A stretch of DNA of 39,735 nucleotides from Prevotella sp. (GCA_017471245.1 JAFUVB010000093.1:1-39735), one strand, 5' to 3'. Positions 7,807 to 17,218 are shown, numbered from the stretch's first letter. Notes: a model not told the origin generated them from the sequence alone. Numbers and translations are program-made.

Positions 7807-9381
7807 TTAATAATTCACTGTTTCCACCACATTGCGCTTCGGATGGTCATTGTCTTTCATTCCCAGGTTGAAGTTGAGCACTTCGCGGGGGATGGGCAGC
7901 GTGTAGGCCGGATCGTTTGGAGCCAGCTCATACCAGAGCGTCATTACCGGTTTGTTCACGTATGCCCACACCGAATAGTCGTAGGCATAGATAAATGTGG
8001 TATAGCTGTGGCGGATGGTCTTGCTCATCGGTGCCACCGCAGAAACAGTATAGCGGCGCAGGTCGAACCAGCGATGCCCCTCGAAGCACAGTTCGCGGAA
8101 CCGCTCTTCGCGGATGGCGTTCACCAGTTCTGTCCCCGATGCCGTAACGTCGGTGTAAGCATCTGCGCTGATTCTTGCCTTGCGAAGGGTGTTCAGCGTC
8201 TGCCTTGCCTCATTGTCTTTGCCTGCGCATGCCTGCGCTTCAGCCAGGTTCAGGTAGGCTTCGGCGGTGCGGAAGCAGAAGTTGCCCGACGGTGTGGAGC
8301 GGCTCAGGTCGCTGTTGGTGGTGGCTTCCTTCACATATTCCCAACCGTTGGCGGTAAGGCTGATAAAGCGTGACTTGCGCAAGTCGTTGTCGGCATACGC
8401 ATTCACCAAGTCTTCTGAGATGCCGTAGCAGCCCGACGTGGTTATTATCGAATGGCGCATGCCGCCTGTTCCCATGGTGAAGATCAGTTCAGGCAGCTGG
8501 GCTGTGAGGAAGTTCTCGTCTTCGGCAAGCGTGTTCAGATCCTGTAGCGAGCGGTTCTTGCTGAGCACCTTCTGTGCATATTCGGCTGCCTTGTCCCAGT
8601 TTTGCATGTAGAGATAAACGCGGCTCAGCAGATGGCAAACAGCGGTTACGTCGGCGCGGAAGTTGCTCACCTTCTCGGTGTTGGTCAACAGACTCTCGGC
8701 TGTCAGCAGGTCGTCTAATACCTGATCGTAGCACTGCTGCACGGTGGCGCGCTCAAAAATCTTGTCTTCGATGAACTCGGAAGTCTTCACGGGTACGCCC
8801 AGATCGGCAGAGGCTGTTGCAGGGTTGTAGGGTTTTCCGTAAAGGTTGACCAGCGTGAAGAGATAGGCACCTCTCAGGAAATAAGCCTCGCCCTTGATGC
8901 GGTCGGCATCTATGCGGCGGTTGTCGGCAACGTCTAAGTCGTCAATCTTCTTGATCACCATATTGGCAACATTGATGAACTTATAGAGAGCCTCCCAGTC
9001 GTAGCTCTCCGTGGATACGGCAGTGCCTTCAGGATTGATGCCTGCCTGATCCTGCCAGGTGAAGTAGCCGAAGAAGTGGTTTGTTTCGTTATATATGGAG
9101 CTGCCGCTGCCGCTAAGGTTCTCCTTGGCTTCGTCGCCCATCACATGGATGTAGGGGTAGAACCACTGGCGGTCTTTCACCGCTGTGTTTCCAATATACC
9201 AGTCGTAAGCAAAGTTCCATGGTTGTGCAATCGGCATGTACACACTGCCCAGCAGCAGTTCGTCCAAATCCTCTATGTTGCGCACGTAAGAAGTGTCTTG
9301 CGAATACTCTTCCAGGAAATCCGAGCATGCCGTGAGGCTCATCACTCCCGCAAATGCTATCAAATATATGAATCTTTTCAT
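7807..9381 (-). CDS. SusD/RagB-family substrate-binding lipoprotein
   Basis: The 524-residue surface lipoprotein has a lipobox SLTAC (about C19). The N-terminal SusD-like region includes ADRIKGEAYFLRGAYLFTLVNLYGKPY, and the C-terminal signature EERFRELCFEGHRWFDLRRY is diagnostic for the RagB/SusD fold. It forms a lid over the SusC channel encoded 25 bp upstream and delivers ligand to it. The absence of sugar-cleaving enzymes and presence of a peptidase in this operon suggest peptide or protein ligands rather than glycans; that is inference. Confidence 0.95.
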   Translation of the reverse strand: MKRFIYLIAFAGVMSLTACSDFLEEYSQDTSYVRNIEDLDELLLGSVYMPIAQPWNFAYDWYIGNTAVKDRQWFYPYIHVMGDEAKENLSGSGSSIYNETNHFFGYFTWQDQAGINPEGTAVSTESYDWEALYKFINVANMVIKKIDDLDVADNRRIDADRIKGEAYFLRGAYLFTLVNLYGKPYNPATASADLGVPVKTSEFIEDKIFERATVQQCYDQVLDDLLTAESLLTNTEKVSNFRADVTAVCHLLSRVYLYMQNWDKAAEYAQKVLSKNRSLQDLNTLAEDENFLTAQLPELIFTMGTGGMRHSIITTSGCYGISEDLVNAYADNDLRKSRFISLTANGWEYVKEATTNSDLSRSTPSGNFCFRTAEAYLNLAEAQACAGKDNEARQTLNTLRKARISADAYTDVTASGTELVNAIREERFRELCFEGHRWFDLRRYTVSAVAPMSKTIRHSYTTFIYAYDYSVWAYVNKPVMTLWYELAPNDPAYTLPIPREVLNFNLGMKDNDHPKRNVVETVNY

Positions 9382-9406
9382 TGTATTTCCTTTATTTCGT
9401 TAATGG

Positions 9407-12400
9407 TTAGAAAGAAACAGACAGTCCGAATGAATAAGTGGGGCGGTCGCTCAGCGTAACCGTGGAGAATCCGCTCTGTTGCGGAGTCTGCCCCTTCAGC
9501 CGTGAAGAGCAAATGGTGAACAGGTTATTGCCCGTGAGGCTCAGTGCCAGGCGCGTCAGTCCCATCGATGCCAGCGCCTTTGCGTCGAACTCGTAAGTGA
9601 GGCTCAGTGTGGTCATCTTCATGAAGTCGCCGCTCACCACGCGCATGTCGCCGTAGTTATACATCTCCGAGTAGGTTGAGGCAATGGTGCCATGCGACCA
9701 GTGAGTCTGACCCACGAGCGATATCGGATTAGGAATATCGGTTGTGAGTTCATCGCCCGGCTGTCGCCAATGGTTCACAAATTCTTTGCGGATGTTGGCC
9801 ACAGGGTCGTAGCCATCATAGAGGCGGAACAGGCGCACGTTGTTGCCCATGCTGTAGGTGAGCACGGCATTCAGTCGCCACTGTCGCCATGTGAGCGTGT
9901 TGTTGATGTTTCCGCTGATGGTGGGTTCGCGGCTTCCCGTGGGTGTGAGCACGGTGGTATAGAGATCGTATTTCGACATGCCCTCCAATTCATCCTGCCG
10001 CTCGCGGTAATCATCGAACAGCGGTGAGCCGTCGCTGGGGTTCAGTCCCAAATACTTATAGCTGTAGAAGGTTCCCACTGGCTGTCCTTTCACCACGGCG
10101 GTGCCGCTGAGGAAGTCGCTCAGTTCATACTGCTCTTGTCCGGGCAGCGTCTTCACCTTGTTGAACACCTTGGAGAAAGACGACGAGAGAATCCACTTGA
10201 AGTCTTTTGTCTGAACGGGAACGCCCGTTACGGATACTGAATAACCGGAATTACGGATGTTTCCGGAGTTGACCACATACTCGCCCACGCCGTTTTCAAT
10301 GGCAATTTTCTTGGTGAGGAACGCATCTTCCGTGTTCTTCAGATAGCCTTCTATCTCCACTTGCAAGCGGCGATGGAAGAGAGAGAACGACAGACCGGCA
10401 TTGAACGAGCTGGTCTTTTCCCAGCGCAGGTTCGGGTTGGGATATACCGACAGCCGGCTCACCAGTTCGCCATAGAGGGGATCCATGGGTTGCTGCTGGA
10501 TGATCATCTGCGGCGACTGCCCTTCGAGCATGTTTCCCTGATAGCCGTAAGAGGCTTTCAGCATCACGAAGTCGATCCAGTCTTTCTTCAGGAAGGGATG
10601 CTCGGAAATGTTATAGTTGCCCGAAACGCTCCATATCGGCAAGAGTTTCTCGTTGCTGCGGTCGCCGAACTTGTTGGAACCGTCGACACGCGCATTGGCA
10701 TTGATGGTGAAATACTGCTTGTAGCCGTATGTGATGCTGGCATAGCCTGATAGCAGGTTGGTCAGGTTGTCGATGATGGTGGGATAGGCATTGTCTTCAA
10801 GCCACTGGCGGTAATAGGGATAGTCGTTCAATACAGTGTGTGAGAATTGCTTTCCGCGGTCTTCATAGTAGCCGCGCCAAATGGCATTGGTTCCGCGGTA
10901 TTTGTTGGAGTTCATCTCATAGCCAAAGCTGGCACTGATGTTGTGCTGCTGGTCGGCTCCGAAATACTTGTTGGCATCTATCTGCAAGCGAAGCATATAG
11001 TCGGTGTTGCGGAAATGCCCCTGTGAGAGTTCTCCGCCAAAGGGCAGGGTGGACTGATCCTGGTATGAGAGTACTTCACCTGAAGCAGCCGGTGTTCCAT
11101 ATTCGGTGTTGCGCAAGCCTGCCACGTGGTTGGTTTTCTCGCCCCACCACTGATTCTGGTCGGTGTTGCTCACCTGATATGAGGCTATCGCCTTGGCACT
11201 GAGCCATGACAGCGGTTTCCAATCGAGCGTCAGGTTTGCCTGTATGGATGAACCCTCCTGTTTGTTATAGCTGTTGTCAATCTCGTTCAGTATGTTATAA
11301 TTGAACAAGTTATACCCGGCGCGTTTCTGGTAGTAATAGTAGCTGCCGTCGGTCTCTCGCGCCGGAATGGCGCGGCTGGTGTTGTAGGCATAGTTGAGTG
11401 GAGAAATCTCGTCGTTCACGTATTTGCGCTTATTGGTGTTGGCATTTACGGCGAAATGGGTGGAGAACTGCTTTGTGAGTTGTGCATCGATGTTGAGCGC
11501 AGCCGTGTAGCGGCGGTTGGAAGAAACGTCGATTACGTCCTTGTCGTCGGTATAGCTGATGGAGGAATAGTAGCGCACGTCCTCGCTGCCTCCTGAAACG
11601 CTCACTGAGTGCGACATTGACAGGGCATCGCTGGTGAGAATGTCGAACCAGTCGGTGTTTGTGGTTTCCAACTGCTGCACGGCGGAGGCGAACTCATTAT
11701 GAGTAATGCTGCCTGAGTAGAGCTGATGAACCAGTGCTTCATAGCCTGCCATGTTCATGGATGATCCGAAGCTATAGCCATGGTCAACGAGGTAACGCGA
11801 GAAAGCCACGCGTTCAGCGGAGTTCATCAGGTCGATCTTTGAGTCGGTGTATTGGGGTCGAACTTTCATCGAGAGATTTGCATTGTAGTTGACGATGGGT
11901 TTGCCGACGTGACCTTTCTTCGTGGTGATAACGATAACACCGTTGGCAGCTTTTGCTCCATAGAGGGCGGTGGCAGAAGCATCTTTCAAAACGTCAATGC
12001 GCTCGATGTCCTGCGGGTTGATGCCGGCAATGGCGTTTCCCACACGGTTGATGTAGTCGGGATTGTTGAGTTCCTCGGGACTCACGTCAACAGGATCTTG
12101 CATCACCACTCCGTCGAGCACCCAAAGAGGTTCGCGGTTACCAATCAGTGTGCTGGTACCACGGATGCGGAGGCGTGGCACAGTGCCCACTTCACCGCTG
12201 TTGCTGATGAACATCATGTCGGGAATGCGACCTTCGAGCATCTGGTCGATGCTGTTCACGTCGGGTCGGAGAATGTCTTCTGCCTTCACTGAAGTGACGG
12301 CACTGGTGAGATGGCGCTTGTCGATGACCTGATAACCCGTTACGACCACATCGTCGAGGACCTGATTGTCTTCTTCCATCACAATTCGCATGTCTTTCTT

Positions 12401-12934
12401 CACTTGGGTAATCACCGTCTTCATGCCCACGTAGCTCACCTCCACCTGCATGTTGGGCTGCAGGAAATAGTCGAAGTGAAATGCGCCATTGATGTCGCTC
12501 ACGGTGACGATCTTTGTGCCGATGATGCGGAGCTGTGCACCGATGATGGGGCTACCCTGCGTGTCGACCACATATCCGCCAACGGAATTTGTGGAGGTGG
12601 CAGAGGCAGATTTCTTCTGGTTGTCTTTCTGTGTGATGTTGATGAACTTCCCGTCGACGGTGTACTCTAAGGGTGTGTCTTTCAACACGAAGGCAACGAT
12701 GTCGAAGAATCTGGCATTCTGCATCTTTCCGTTTACCTTGTATGGCATGATATCCTCATAGGTGAACAGGAATTTGTAACTCGACGACTGTTCCAACCTT
12801 AACAAGACGCTGTGAAGCGGTTCGTTCTTGAAGGTTATTGACAGACGTACATCCGAATCTTTCTCTTGTGCTGTTGCCGCAAAGGGCAAAGCGAGGAAAA
12901 GGGCTAAAATCAAAAAGAATCGTGTTCTCTGCAT
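9407..12934 (-). CDS. SusC/RagA-family TonB-dependent transporter with STN signalling domain
   Basis: The 1175-residue outer-membrane transporter has this domain order: signal peptide (to about residue 23), STN domain (about 30-105, LSITFKNEPLHSVLLRLEQ), carboxypeptidase-regulatory-like beta sandwich (about 115-195, VGGYVVDTQGSPIIGAQLRI), plug (about 195-350, with VLKDASATALYGAKAANGVI), then a beta barrel ending YSFGLSVSF. The STN domain is the part that normally contacts a FecR anti-sigma factor, and a FecR/ECF sigma pair is encoded divergently next door. It is the first gene of a six-gene operon (gaps of 25, 20, 11, 1 and 12 bp). A sigma-specific promoter-like sequence lies about 70 bp upstream. 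Confidence 0.96.
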   Translation of the reverse strand: MQRTRFFLILALFLALPFAATAQEKDSDVRLSITFKNEPLHSVLLRLEQSSSYKFLFTYEDIMPYKVNGKMQNARFFDIVAFVLKDTPLEYTVDGKFINITQKDNQKKSASATSTNSVGGYVVDTQGSPIIGAQLRIIGTKIVTVSDINGAFHFDYFLQPNMQVEVSYVGMKTVITQVKKDMRIVMEEDNQVLDDVVVTGYQVIDKRHLTSAVTSVKAEDILRPDVNSIDQMLEGRIPDMMFISNSGEVGTVPRLRIRGTSTLIGNREPLWVLDGVVMQDPVDVSPEELNNPDYINRVGNAIAGINPQDIERIDVLKDASATALYGAKAANGVIVITTKKGHVGKPIVNYNANLSMKVRPQYTDSKIDLMNSAERVAFSRYLVDHGYSFGSSMNMAGYEALVHQLYSGSITHNEFASAVQQLETTNTDWFDILTSDALSMSHSVSVSGGSEDVRYYSSISYTDDKDVIDVSSNRRYTAALNIDAQLTKQFSTHFAVNANTNKRKYVNDEISPLNYAYNTSRAIPARETDGSYYYYQKRAGYNLFNYNILNEIDNSYNKQEGSSIQANLTLDWKPLSWLSAKAIASYQVSNTDQNQWWGEKTNHVAGLRNTEYGTPAASGEVLSYQDQSTLPFGGELSQGHFRNTDYMLRLQIDANKYFGADQQHNISASFGYEMNSNKYRGTNAIWRGYYEDRGKQFSHTVLNDYPYYRQWLEDNAYPTIIDNLTNLLSGYASITYGYKQYFTINANARVDGSNKFGDRSNEKLLPIWSVSGNYNISEHPFLKKDWIDFVMLKASYGYQGNMLEGQSPQMIIQQQPMDPLYGELVSRLSVYPNPNLRWEKTSSFNAGLSFSLFHRRLQVEIEGYLKNTEDAFLTKKIAIENGVGEYVVNSGNIRNSGYSVSVTGVPVQTKDFKWILSSSFSKVFNKVKTLPGQEQYELSDFLSGTAVVKGQPVGTFYSYKYLGLNPSDGSPLFDDYRERQDELEGMSKYDLYTTVLTPTGSREPTISGNINNTLTWRQWRLNAVLTYSMGNNVRLFRLYDGYDPVANIRKEFVNHWRQPGDELTTDIPNPISLVGQTHWSHGTIASTYSEMYNYGDMRVVSGDFMKMTTLSLTYEFDAKALASMGLTRLALSLTGNNLFTICSSRLKGQTPQQSGFSTVTLSDRPTYSFGLSVSF

Positions 12935-13003
12935 AAAATAATATAATGATTAAAACTAAACCAAAGTCAAAAAAGGTCGTTGAGAACCCTCTCTATTGAT
13001 ATC

Positions 13004-13029
13004 TACGAAGCAAAAATGAAATAAGTCAC
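13004..13029 (-). promoter_or_regulatory. Putative ECF-sigma promoter for the susC operon
   Basis: Read on the minus strand, GTGACTT (13029-13023) is followed 15 nt after its last T by CGTA (13007-13004). This matches the geometry of ECF promoters (a GGAACTT-like -35 and a CGTC-like -10). The surrounding 36 nt match the fecR-facing sequence at 13584-13619 in 32 positions. No TAnnTTTG housekeeping box faces susC in this intergenic region. The predicted leader to the susC ATG is about 60 nt. Confidence 0.7.
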
Positions 13030-13079
13030 GCTTTTTTAAAAAATATTTCCAAAAAGACATTATTTTCCTTTTTTCATCG

Positions 13080-13087
13080 TATCTTTG
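13080..13087 (+). promoter_or_regulatory. Housekeeping -7 box for the sigma gene
   Basis: TATCTTTG matches the Bacteroidetes primary-sigma -7 consensus TAnnTTTG. It ends only 7 nt before the ATG at 13095, so the mRNA would have almost no leader. Confidence 0.75.
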
Positions 13088-13094
13088 CAACCAG

Positions 13095-13628
13095 ATGACT
13101 GAGAAAGAAAAGTTTGCTCCCGTCTACCGACAATACTATCAGCAGCTCTATCTGTTTGCCACCAGATATGTCTCTGACGGAGAAGAATGCCACGACATAA
13201 TCAGTGGGGCATTCGAGGAGTTGTGGCGGAATTTCGACCATGTGGATCTGTCATCGGTGAAAAGATATCTATATGTTTCGGTGAAGAACAGATGTATCGA
13301 CCTGCTGCGTCGCAAGGTGAAGCAAGACAGATATATAGAATATGTCGGCGTGATGGCGAAAGACTATATCGACGAGCAACGGTATGAGCAGAGTGAATAT
13401 AGGAGTGCCGTGGTGAGGAAAGTGTTGGACAGCCTTGTTTCTCCAGACCGTGAAATTCTCATTGCCTGCTATATCGAAGAGAAGAAATACCGCGAAGTGG
13501 CGGAAGAGATGGGCATCTCGGTATCCATGGTGAGGAAACACATGATGAAAGCCTTGAAAAAAGTGCGCCAGATGAAAGAATCTTTTAAAAAGAGTGACTT
13601 ATTTCTTTTTTTCTTCGTATTAAGTTAA
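13095..13628 (+). CDS. ECF-type RNA polymerase sigma factor (Bacteroidetes FecI-like)
   Basis: The 177-residue protein has sigma region 2 at residues of about 10 to 75 (FAPVYRQYYQQLYLFATRYV, then VKRYLYVSVKNRCIDLLRRK) and region 4 at about 110 to 165 (LVSPDREILIACYIEEKKYREVAEEMG followed by the helix SVSMVRKHMMKALKKVRQ). The start at 13095 is needed to keep the N-terminal part of region 2. It is transcribed divergently from susC and sits 7 bp before fecR. The last 13 codons (KKSDLFLFFFVLS) overlap the promoter-like sequence for fecR, so this tail is probably shaped by DNA signal rather than protein function. It likely directs transcription of susC and fecR once released by FecR. Confidence 0.95.
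   Translation: MTEKEKFAPVYRQYYQQLYLFATRYVSDGEECHDIISGAFEELWRNFDHVDLSSVKRYLYVSVKNRCIDLLRRKVKQDRYIEYVGVMAKDYIDEQRYEQSEYRSAVVRKVLDSLVSPDREILIACYIEEKKYREVAEEMGISVSMVRKHMMKALKKVRQMKESFKKSDLFLFFFVLS
13594..13619 (+). promoter_or_regulatory. Putative ECF-sigma promoter for fecR, inside the sigma gene
   Basis: GTGACTT at 13594-13600, a 15-nt spacer, then CGTA at 13616-13619. It is nearly identical to the susC-facing copy on the opposite strand at 13004-13029. It lies within the last codons of the sigma gene, 16 nt before the first possible fecR ATG. This would let the sigma factor raise expression of its own anti-sigma factor as feedback. Confidence 0.7.
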
Positions 13629-13635
13629 TAAAAGG

Positions 13636-14799
13636 ATGATCATGGAAGAAGAAAGAATAGACGATGGATTAGATTTGGCTTTCGAAGTCTTTGAGAGCGA
13701 AAACAACATCACTGAGGAGCAGTTGGAGCTGGTGAAAAGGGATAAACAGCTGCGCAATGACCTTCAGGCTATTCACGACATAAAAGCCGGGATGAAGCAT
13801 GGGGGAGAAGACTTGCACGTGGAGCAGCGACTCAGGGCATTCAATGTTTCTCATGGAATGGGGAACGATGCCATGACAGAAGAAATGAATTGCGAAGATA
13901 GCAGCAGGACGAGGGGCAGCCATTCCTTTATTAAATATATAACTGTAGCCGCTGCTGCGGCGGCAGTGTTGGCGTTTTTCCTGTTGAAGCATGGAGAACC
14001 TGAAGCCGCGCCTGCGGGAAGAGTGTTCACGGCTGATGCCACGTCTCGCGAAATCAGCATCATCACCAACGACAATCAGGAAATCTCTCTGCCTGTAAAA
14101 TCGGATGTCGACGAACCTGTTTCGATTGACGACTACCGGAAGTTGCTGGCTTCAGATGCCATCACCGACCGCATCACTGTGAACGTGCCATACGGGAAAA
14201 CGTCGGCAGTTGTGTTGCCTGACAGCAGTATGGTATATCTGCGTCCAGGCAGCCGTGTGTCGTTTCCCACTTCGTTCACCCAGACAGAGCGTGTTGTGAG
14301 AATAGAGGGGCAGGCTTATTTCAAAGTGAAGCATGACAACAGGCGACCTTTCATCGTGCTCACCCAACTGGCGCAGACCACCGTTCTTGGCACGGAATTC
14401 GATGTGAATGCCTGGGATGGTAAAGACACGGAAGTGTCTCTGGTGAATGGCTCTGTTGCTGTGAAGGCCCTCAAGAGCGGCGACCACCTTCGCCTTTCAC
14501 CCGGTCAGCAAGCTGTGGTGTCGGCAGATGCCGTCAGGGTTGCAGACATAGACCCCACGCCCTATCAATATTGGAGCGAAGGCTATCTGTATTACGAGAA
14601 CGAGGAGCTGCGCACTATCATGGAGGATATCGGCAAGAATTTCAACATGACAGTGGATTTCCAAAACGAGAAAGCGATGTCGCTCAGGATGCGCTTCATT
14701 ACGGAGCGCGACAAGGGCATTGATGTCGTTGTCAATCGCATGAACAAAATGAAGAAGGTAACGGTCACCGTTGACGCTGGTAGGATTATTGTGAACTGA
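13636..14799 (+). CDS. FecR-family anti-sigma factor
   Basis: The 387-residue inner-membrane regulator has a cytoplasmic sigma-binding segment at residues of about 1 to 95, a transmembrane helix at about 96 to 115 (YITVAAAAAAVLAFFLL), a periplasmic FecR domain at about 175 to 285 (VPYGKTSAVVLPDSSMVYLRPGS, RVVRIEGQAYFKVKHD, VLGTEFDVNAW) and a DUF4974-type C-terminal domain (YQYWSEGYLYYENEELRTIMEDI to the end). It should hold the ECF sigma factor until the STN domain of SusC signals occupancy. ATG at 13636 or 13642 are both possible. Its 3' end overlaps the convergent gene on the other strand by 14 bp. Confidence 0.95.
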   Translation: MIMEEERIDDGLDLAFEVFESENNITEEQLELVKRDKQLRNDLQAIHDIKAGMKHGGEDLHVEQRLRAFNVSHGMGNDAMTEEMNCEDSSRTRGSHSFIKYITVAAAAAAVLAFFLLKHGEPEAAPAGRVFTADATSREISIITNDNQEISLPVKSDVDEPVSIDDYRKLLASDAITDRITVNVPYGKTSAVVLPDSSMVYLRPGSRVSFPTSFTQTERVVRIEGQAYFKVKHDNRRPFIVLTQLAQTTVLGTEFDVNAWDGKDTEVSLVNGSVAVKALKSGDHLRLSPGQQAVVSADAVRVADIDPTPYQYWSEGYLYYENEELRTIMEDIGKNFNMTVDFQNEKAMSLRMRFITERDKGIDVVVNRMNKMKKVTVTVDAGRIIVN

Positions 14800-17164
14800 G
14801 CGGCAGCTCGCCGCTCACGATGCGCCCCTGAGAGGTGATGCCCTCTACGCGGACAGTATAAGTGGTTGGTATGTCGGCACTGAAGAAGTCGAGGTGCATC
14901 GGTGTGTCTTTCACCATACGCAGATAGGGGTTCCAGTAGAGCGTGCGGCGCACGTCGGGCGACATTCCAGTCGGCTGACTGCCTTTCGGGTAGCGTGGGA
15001 AGTAATACTCGGCAGGAGCCTGATAACCCTCTATCCTCACCACTTTGTTGTTGAATATGTTCTCAGTGGAACGGCTCAGCCCCCCGCGCATGGTGATGTT
15101 GAGCACTCCGCCGCCGACATCGTCGAGCCCGAATACCAAGGCGCGGCTTCCCAGATAGAGATCCACCCTGTCTACATCCTCCAAATTGATATCCTCGAAA
15201 GTCACTCCAGGGATGTGCACGCCGTTGATGTAGATCTTCACAAGAGAGCTTTTCGTCGGCATGCCTTTTCTTGATGACCGGTCGCGAAGTAGCCGGTCGA
15301 TACCAGAAGTTTCCATGTCGTCGCAGTAAATGTTTCCGTTACCGTAGTTTACAGAGAGCCGGTTGGTGCAGAGCAGCAGCATGGCAAAATCGGGATAGTT
15401 GCCTTCGTCTATCTGCTGTCGGTTGAGCGACTTCGTTGGATTATCGTAGACGAGTGCAGGACCTTTCGCTTTCACCACCACTTCGTCCAAGAGATGACTG
15501 TCGCGGGCATAGCGGTCGAGCAGCTCTTGGTCAATGTCAACCCACGTGATCCAATCGGTTGCCTTGCTGCCGGGCATCACGTTTGGAGTGTAAGGGCTTT
15601 TCTGTCTTTCCACTTCCACTAAGCAGTGACGCTTCTTCTCCCTCTGTGCGTAGACAAAGGCTTCGGCATCTTCTGTGAAGTTCAGGTTGTCGAATTGGAA
15701 ATGCCCTAACGAATCACTGAGCGTCTCACCCACATATTTCTGCTTCATGATGGCGAGAACCACTTGAACGCTGTCGATAGGCTGGTTTCTGAATACCGCC
15801 CTCACCCTGCCTTTCACGCTTTGCGAATGCTCGTGCTCCTCCTTTGGGTGTGCATACTTTCCTTGCAGCACGGAAGGGATGTCGTATCTGCGCCAGCCGT
15901 TCACCAGCATCAACAGATCAAGCTTGTCGGTTTGTGGTGTCGGGGTGAAATAGTAGTCGGCTTGCGGAATAAATCCTTGCAGATCGGAGGTGAGCAGCAG
16001 CTGGCTCCATAGCGAGGGGCTTCGCCTGCCACCGGTGATGCCATCATCGGTGACCGACATGGAAAGGAATGCAAATTCTCCCTCTTCCATGCCAGGAAGG
16101 GTGAGTTCGAGCGGAATGCTGTCGCGCAGGCCGAAGCGGTGGTCTGAACTCTTTATCGTTAAGGGCAACAGGCTTTCTCGATTGCTGGAAAACACCAATC
16201 GCTCGCTTAGCACACGAGCATCATCGTCAATCAGCAGCAGACTGTTCACTCCTGCCGGCAGTCTGGATAGCGAAAGATGATAAACAGTACCGGGCTTTAT
16301 CTCCTGAAAGGTTACTTTCCTTCCGCGGCAATGCACCAGTAGGTGCAGTTTCCTGTCAGCAAAACTCCTGCCGCAATTCACGCTTACTTGAATGTCGTTG
16401 CTGCTGTGCCTGCAGTGCAGACATGCCACGTCGGCTTGGGGCTTCGGCAACGGAAACGTAAAGCGGCGACCATTGGCGTGCCGACATACTGCCGTATATT
16501 GCTCACCAGCCTCAACTGCCAGGGGAAACACGCCCATTCCACGGTGCTTCGTGGCAAAGCGGCTTACCGTCTTTCCGGCTTTGTTCACCACTTCGCCAGA
16601 GAGATTGATGCTGTCTCCTCCGCTATCTGCCACTTCAAAGCCTACCATGCACACCGCCCCCTCCACCAGATAGCCACCCTCAGGGAAGAAGCGCAGTTCT
16701 GGTGCGGTGTTCTTGGCAATGTTCTCAGGCTTCTCACTTCCCACCTGTATGGGAATCAGGCATTCGTGATTTTTCACTTGCGCAGAATAAAGCGAATATG
16801 CCCATAGATAATATGTTCCTGCCTCTTGGTCGGGAGGCAGGTTGATATGGCCGGTATAAAGATTGTTTGAGGCAATGAGCCGTTTGCGCTGAAGGCTACG
16901 GTTCTTGTTGTTGAGCAGCTCCACGTAGACAAACTGACTCTTCAGCGACGGAACCAGTGTAGCGGCATCAACGGCATACACCTTCATGCAAATGCTGTCA
17001 CCCGGCAGGAAAACCGTGCGGTCTACATGCATGCTCACTTTTTCTTGCGGAAACAAAGTAAGCTGCCGTTGCAGCCTCACACTCACAGAATCTGCCAGCC
17101 CTTGCGACCAGATTGGTGCACAACAGCTCATCAACCAAAACAATAATGCCAGTGTGTGCCTCAT
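14786..17164 (-). CDS. Macroglobulin-like (MG2) protein with TonB receptor plug-like domain
   Basis: This exported protein of 792 residues starts with the signal peptide MRHTLALLFWLMSCCAPIWSQ. The reading frame is open back to 17248, but the promoter box at 17219-17226 lies inside that extension, so the start at 17164 is preferred. N-terminal beta domains resemble alpha-2-macroglobulin MG2 (VSMHVDRTVFLPGDSICMKV, TYYLWAYSL, LRFFPEGGYLVEGA). The middle holds a carboxypeptidase-regulatory-like fold (VKGRVRAVFRNQPIDSVQV), and the C-terminal third a plug-like region (LDEVVVKAKG, VKIYINGVHIPG, GGGVLNITMRGG) without a barrel. Such proteins often sit beside FecR-controlled systems; the function is unknown. 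It converges on fecR and overlaps it by 14 bp. Confidence 0.85.
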   Translation of the reverse strand: MRHTLALLFWLMSCCAPIWSQGLADSVSVRLQRQLTLFPQEKVSMHVDRTVFLPGDSICMKVYAVDAATLVPSLKSQFVYVELLNNKNRSLQRKRLIASNNLYTGHINLPPDQEAGTYYLWAYSLYSAQVKNHECLIPIQVGSEKPENIAKNTAPELRFFPEGGYLVEGAVCMVGFEVADSGGDSINLSGEVVNKAGKTVSRFATKHRGMGVFPLAVEAGEQYTAVCRHANGRRFTFPLPKPQADVACLHCRHSSNDIQVSVNCGRSFADRKLHLLVHCRGRKVTFQEIKPGTVYHLSLSRLPAGVNSLLLIDDDARVLSERLVFSSNRESLLPLTIKSSDHRFGLRDSIPLELTLPGMEEGEFAFLSMSVTDDGITGGRRSPSLWSQLLLTSDLQGFIPQADYYFTPTPQTDKLDLLMLVNGWRRYDIPSVLQGKYAHPKEEHEHSQSVKGRVRAVFRNQPIDSVQVVLAIMKQKYVGETLSDSLGHFQFDNLNFTEDAEAFVYAQREKKRHCLVEVERQKSPYTPNVMPGSKATDWITWVDIDQELLDRYARDSHLLDEVVVKAKGPALVYDNPTKSLNRQQIDEGNYPDFAMLLLCTNRLSVNYGNGNIYCDDMETSGIDRLLRDRSSRKGMPTKSSLVKIYINGVHIPGVTFEDINLEDVDRVDLYLGSRALVFGLDDVGGGVLNITMRGGLSRSTENIFNNKVVRIEGYQAPAEYYFPRYPKGSQPTGMSPDVRRTLYWNPYLRMVKDTPMHLDFFSADIPTTYTVRVEGITSQGRIVSGELPLSSQ

Positions 17165-17218
17165 GTTGTCGAGCGATTCAGTTGTAGTCATTGCAGCAAA
17201 TAATACATAGAGATGGCA

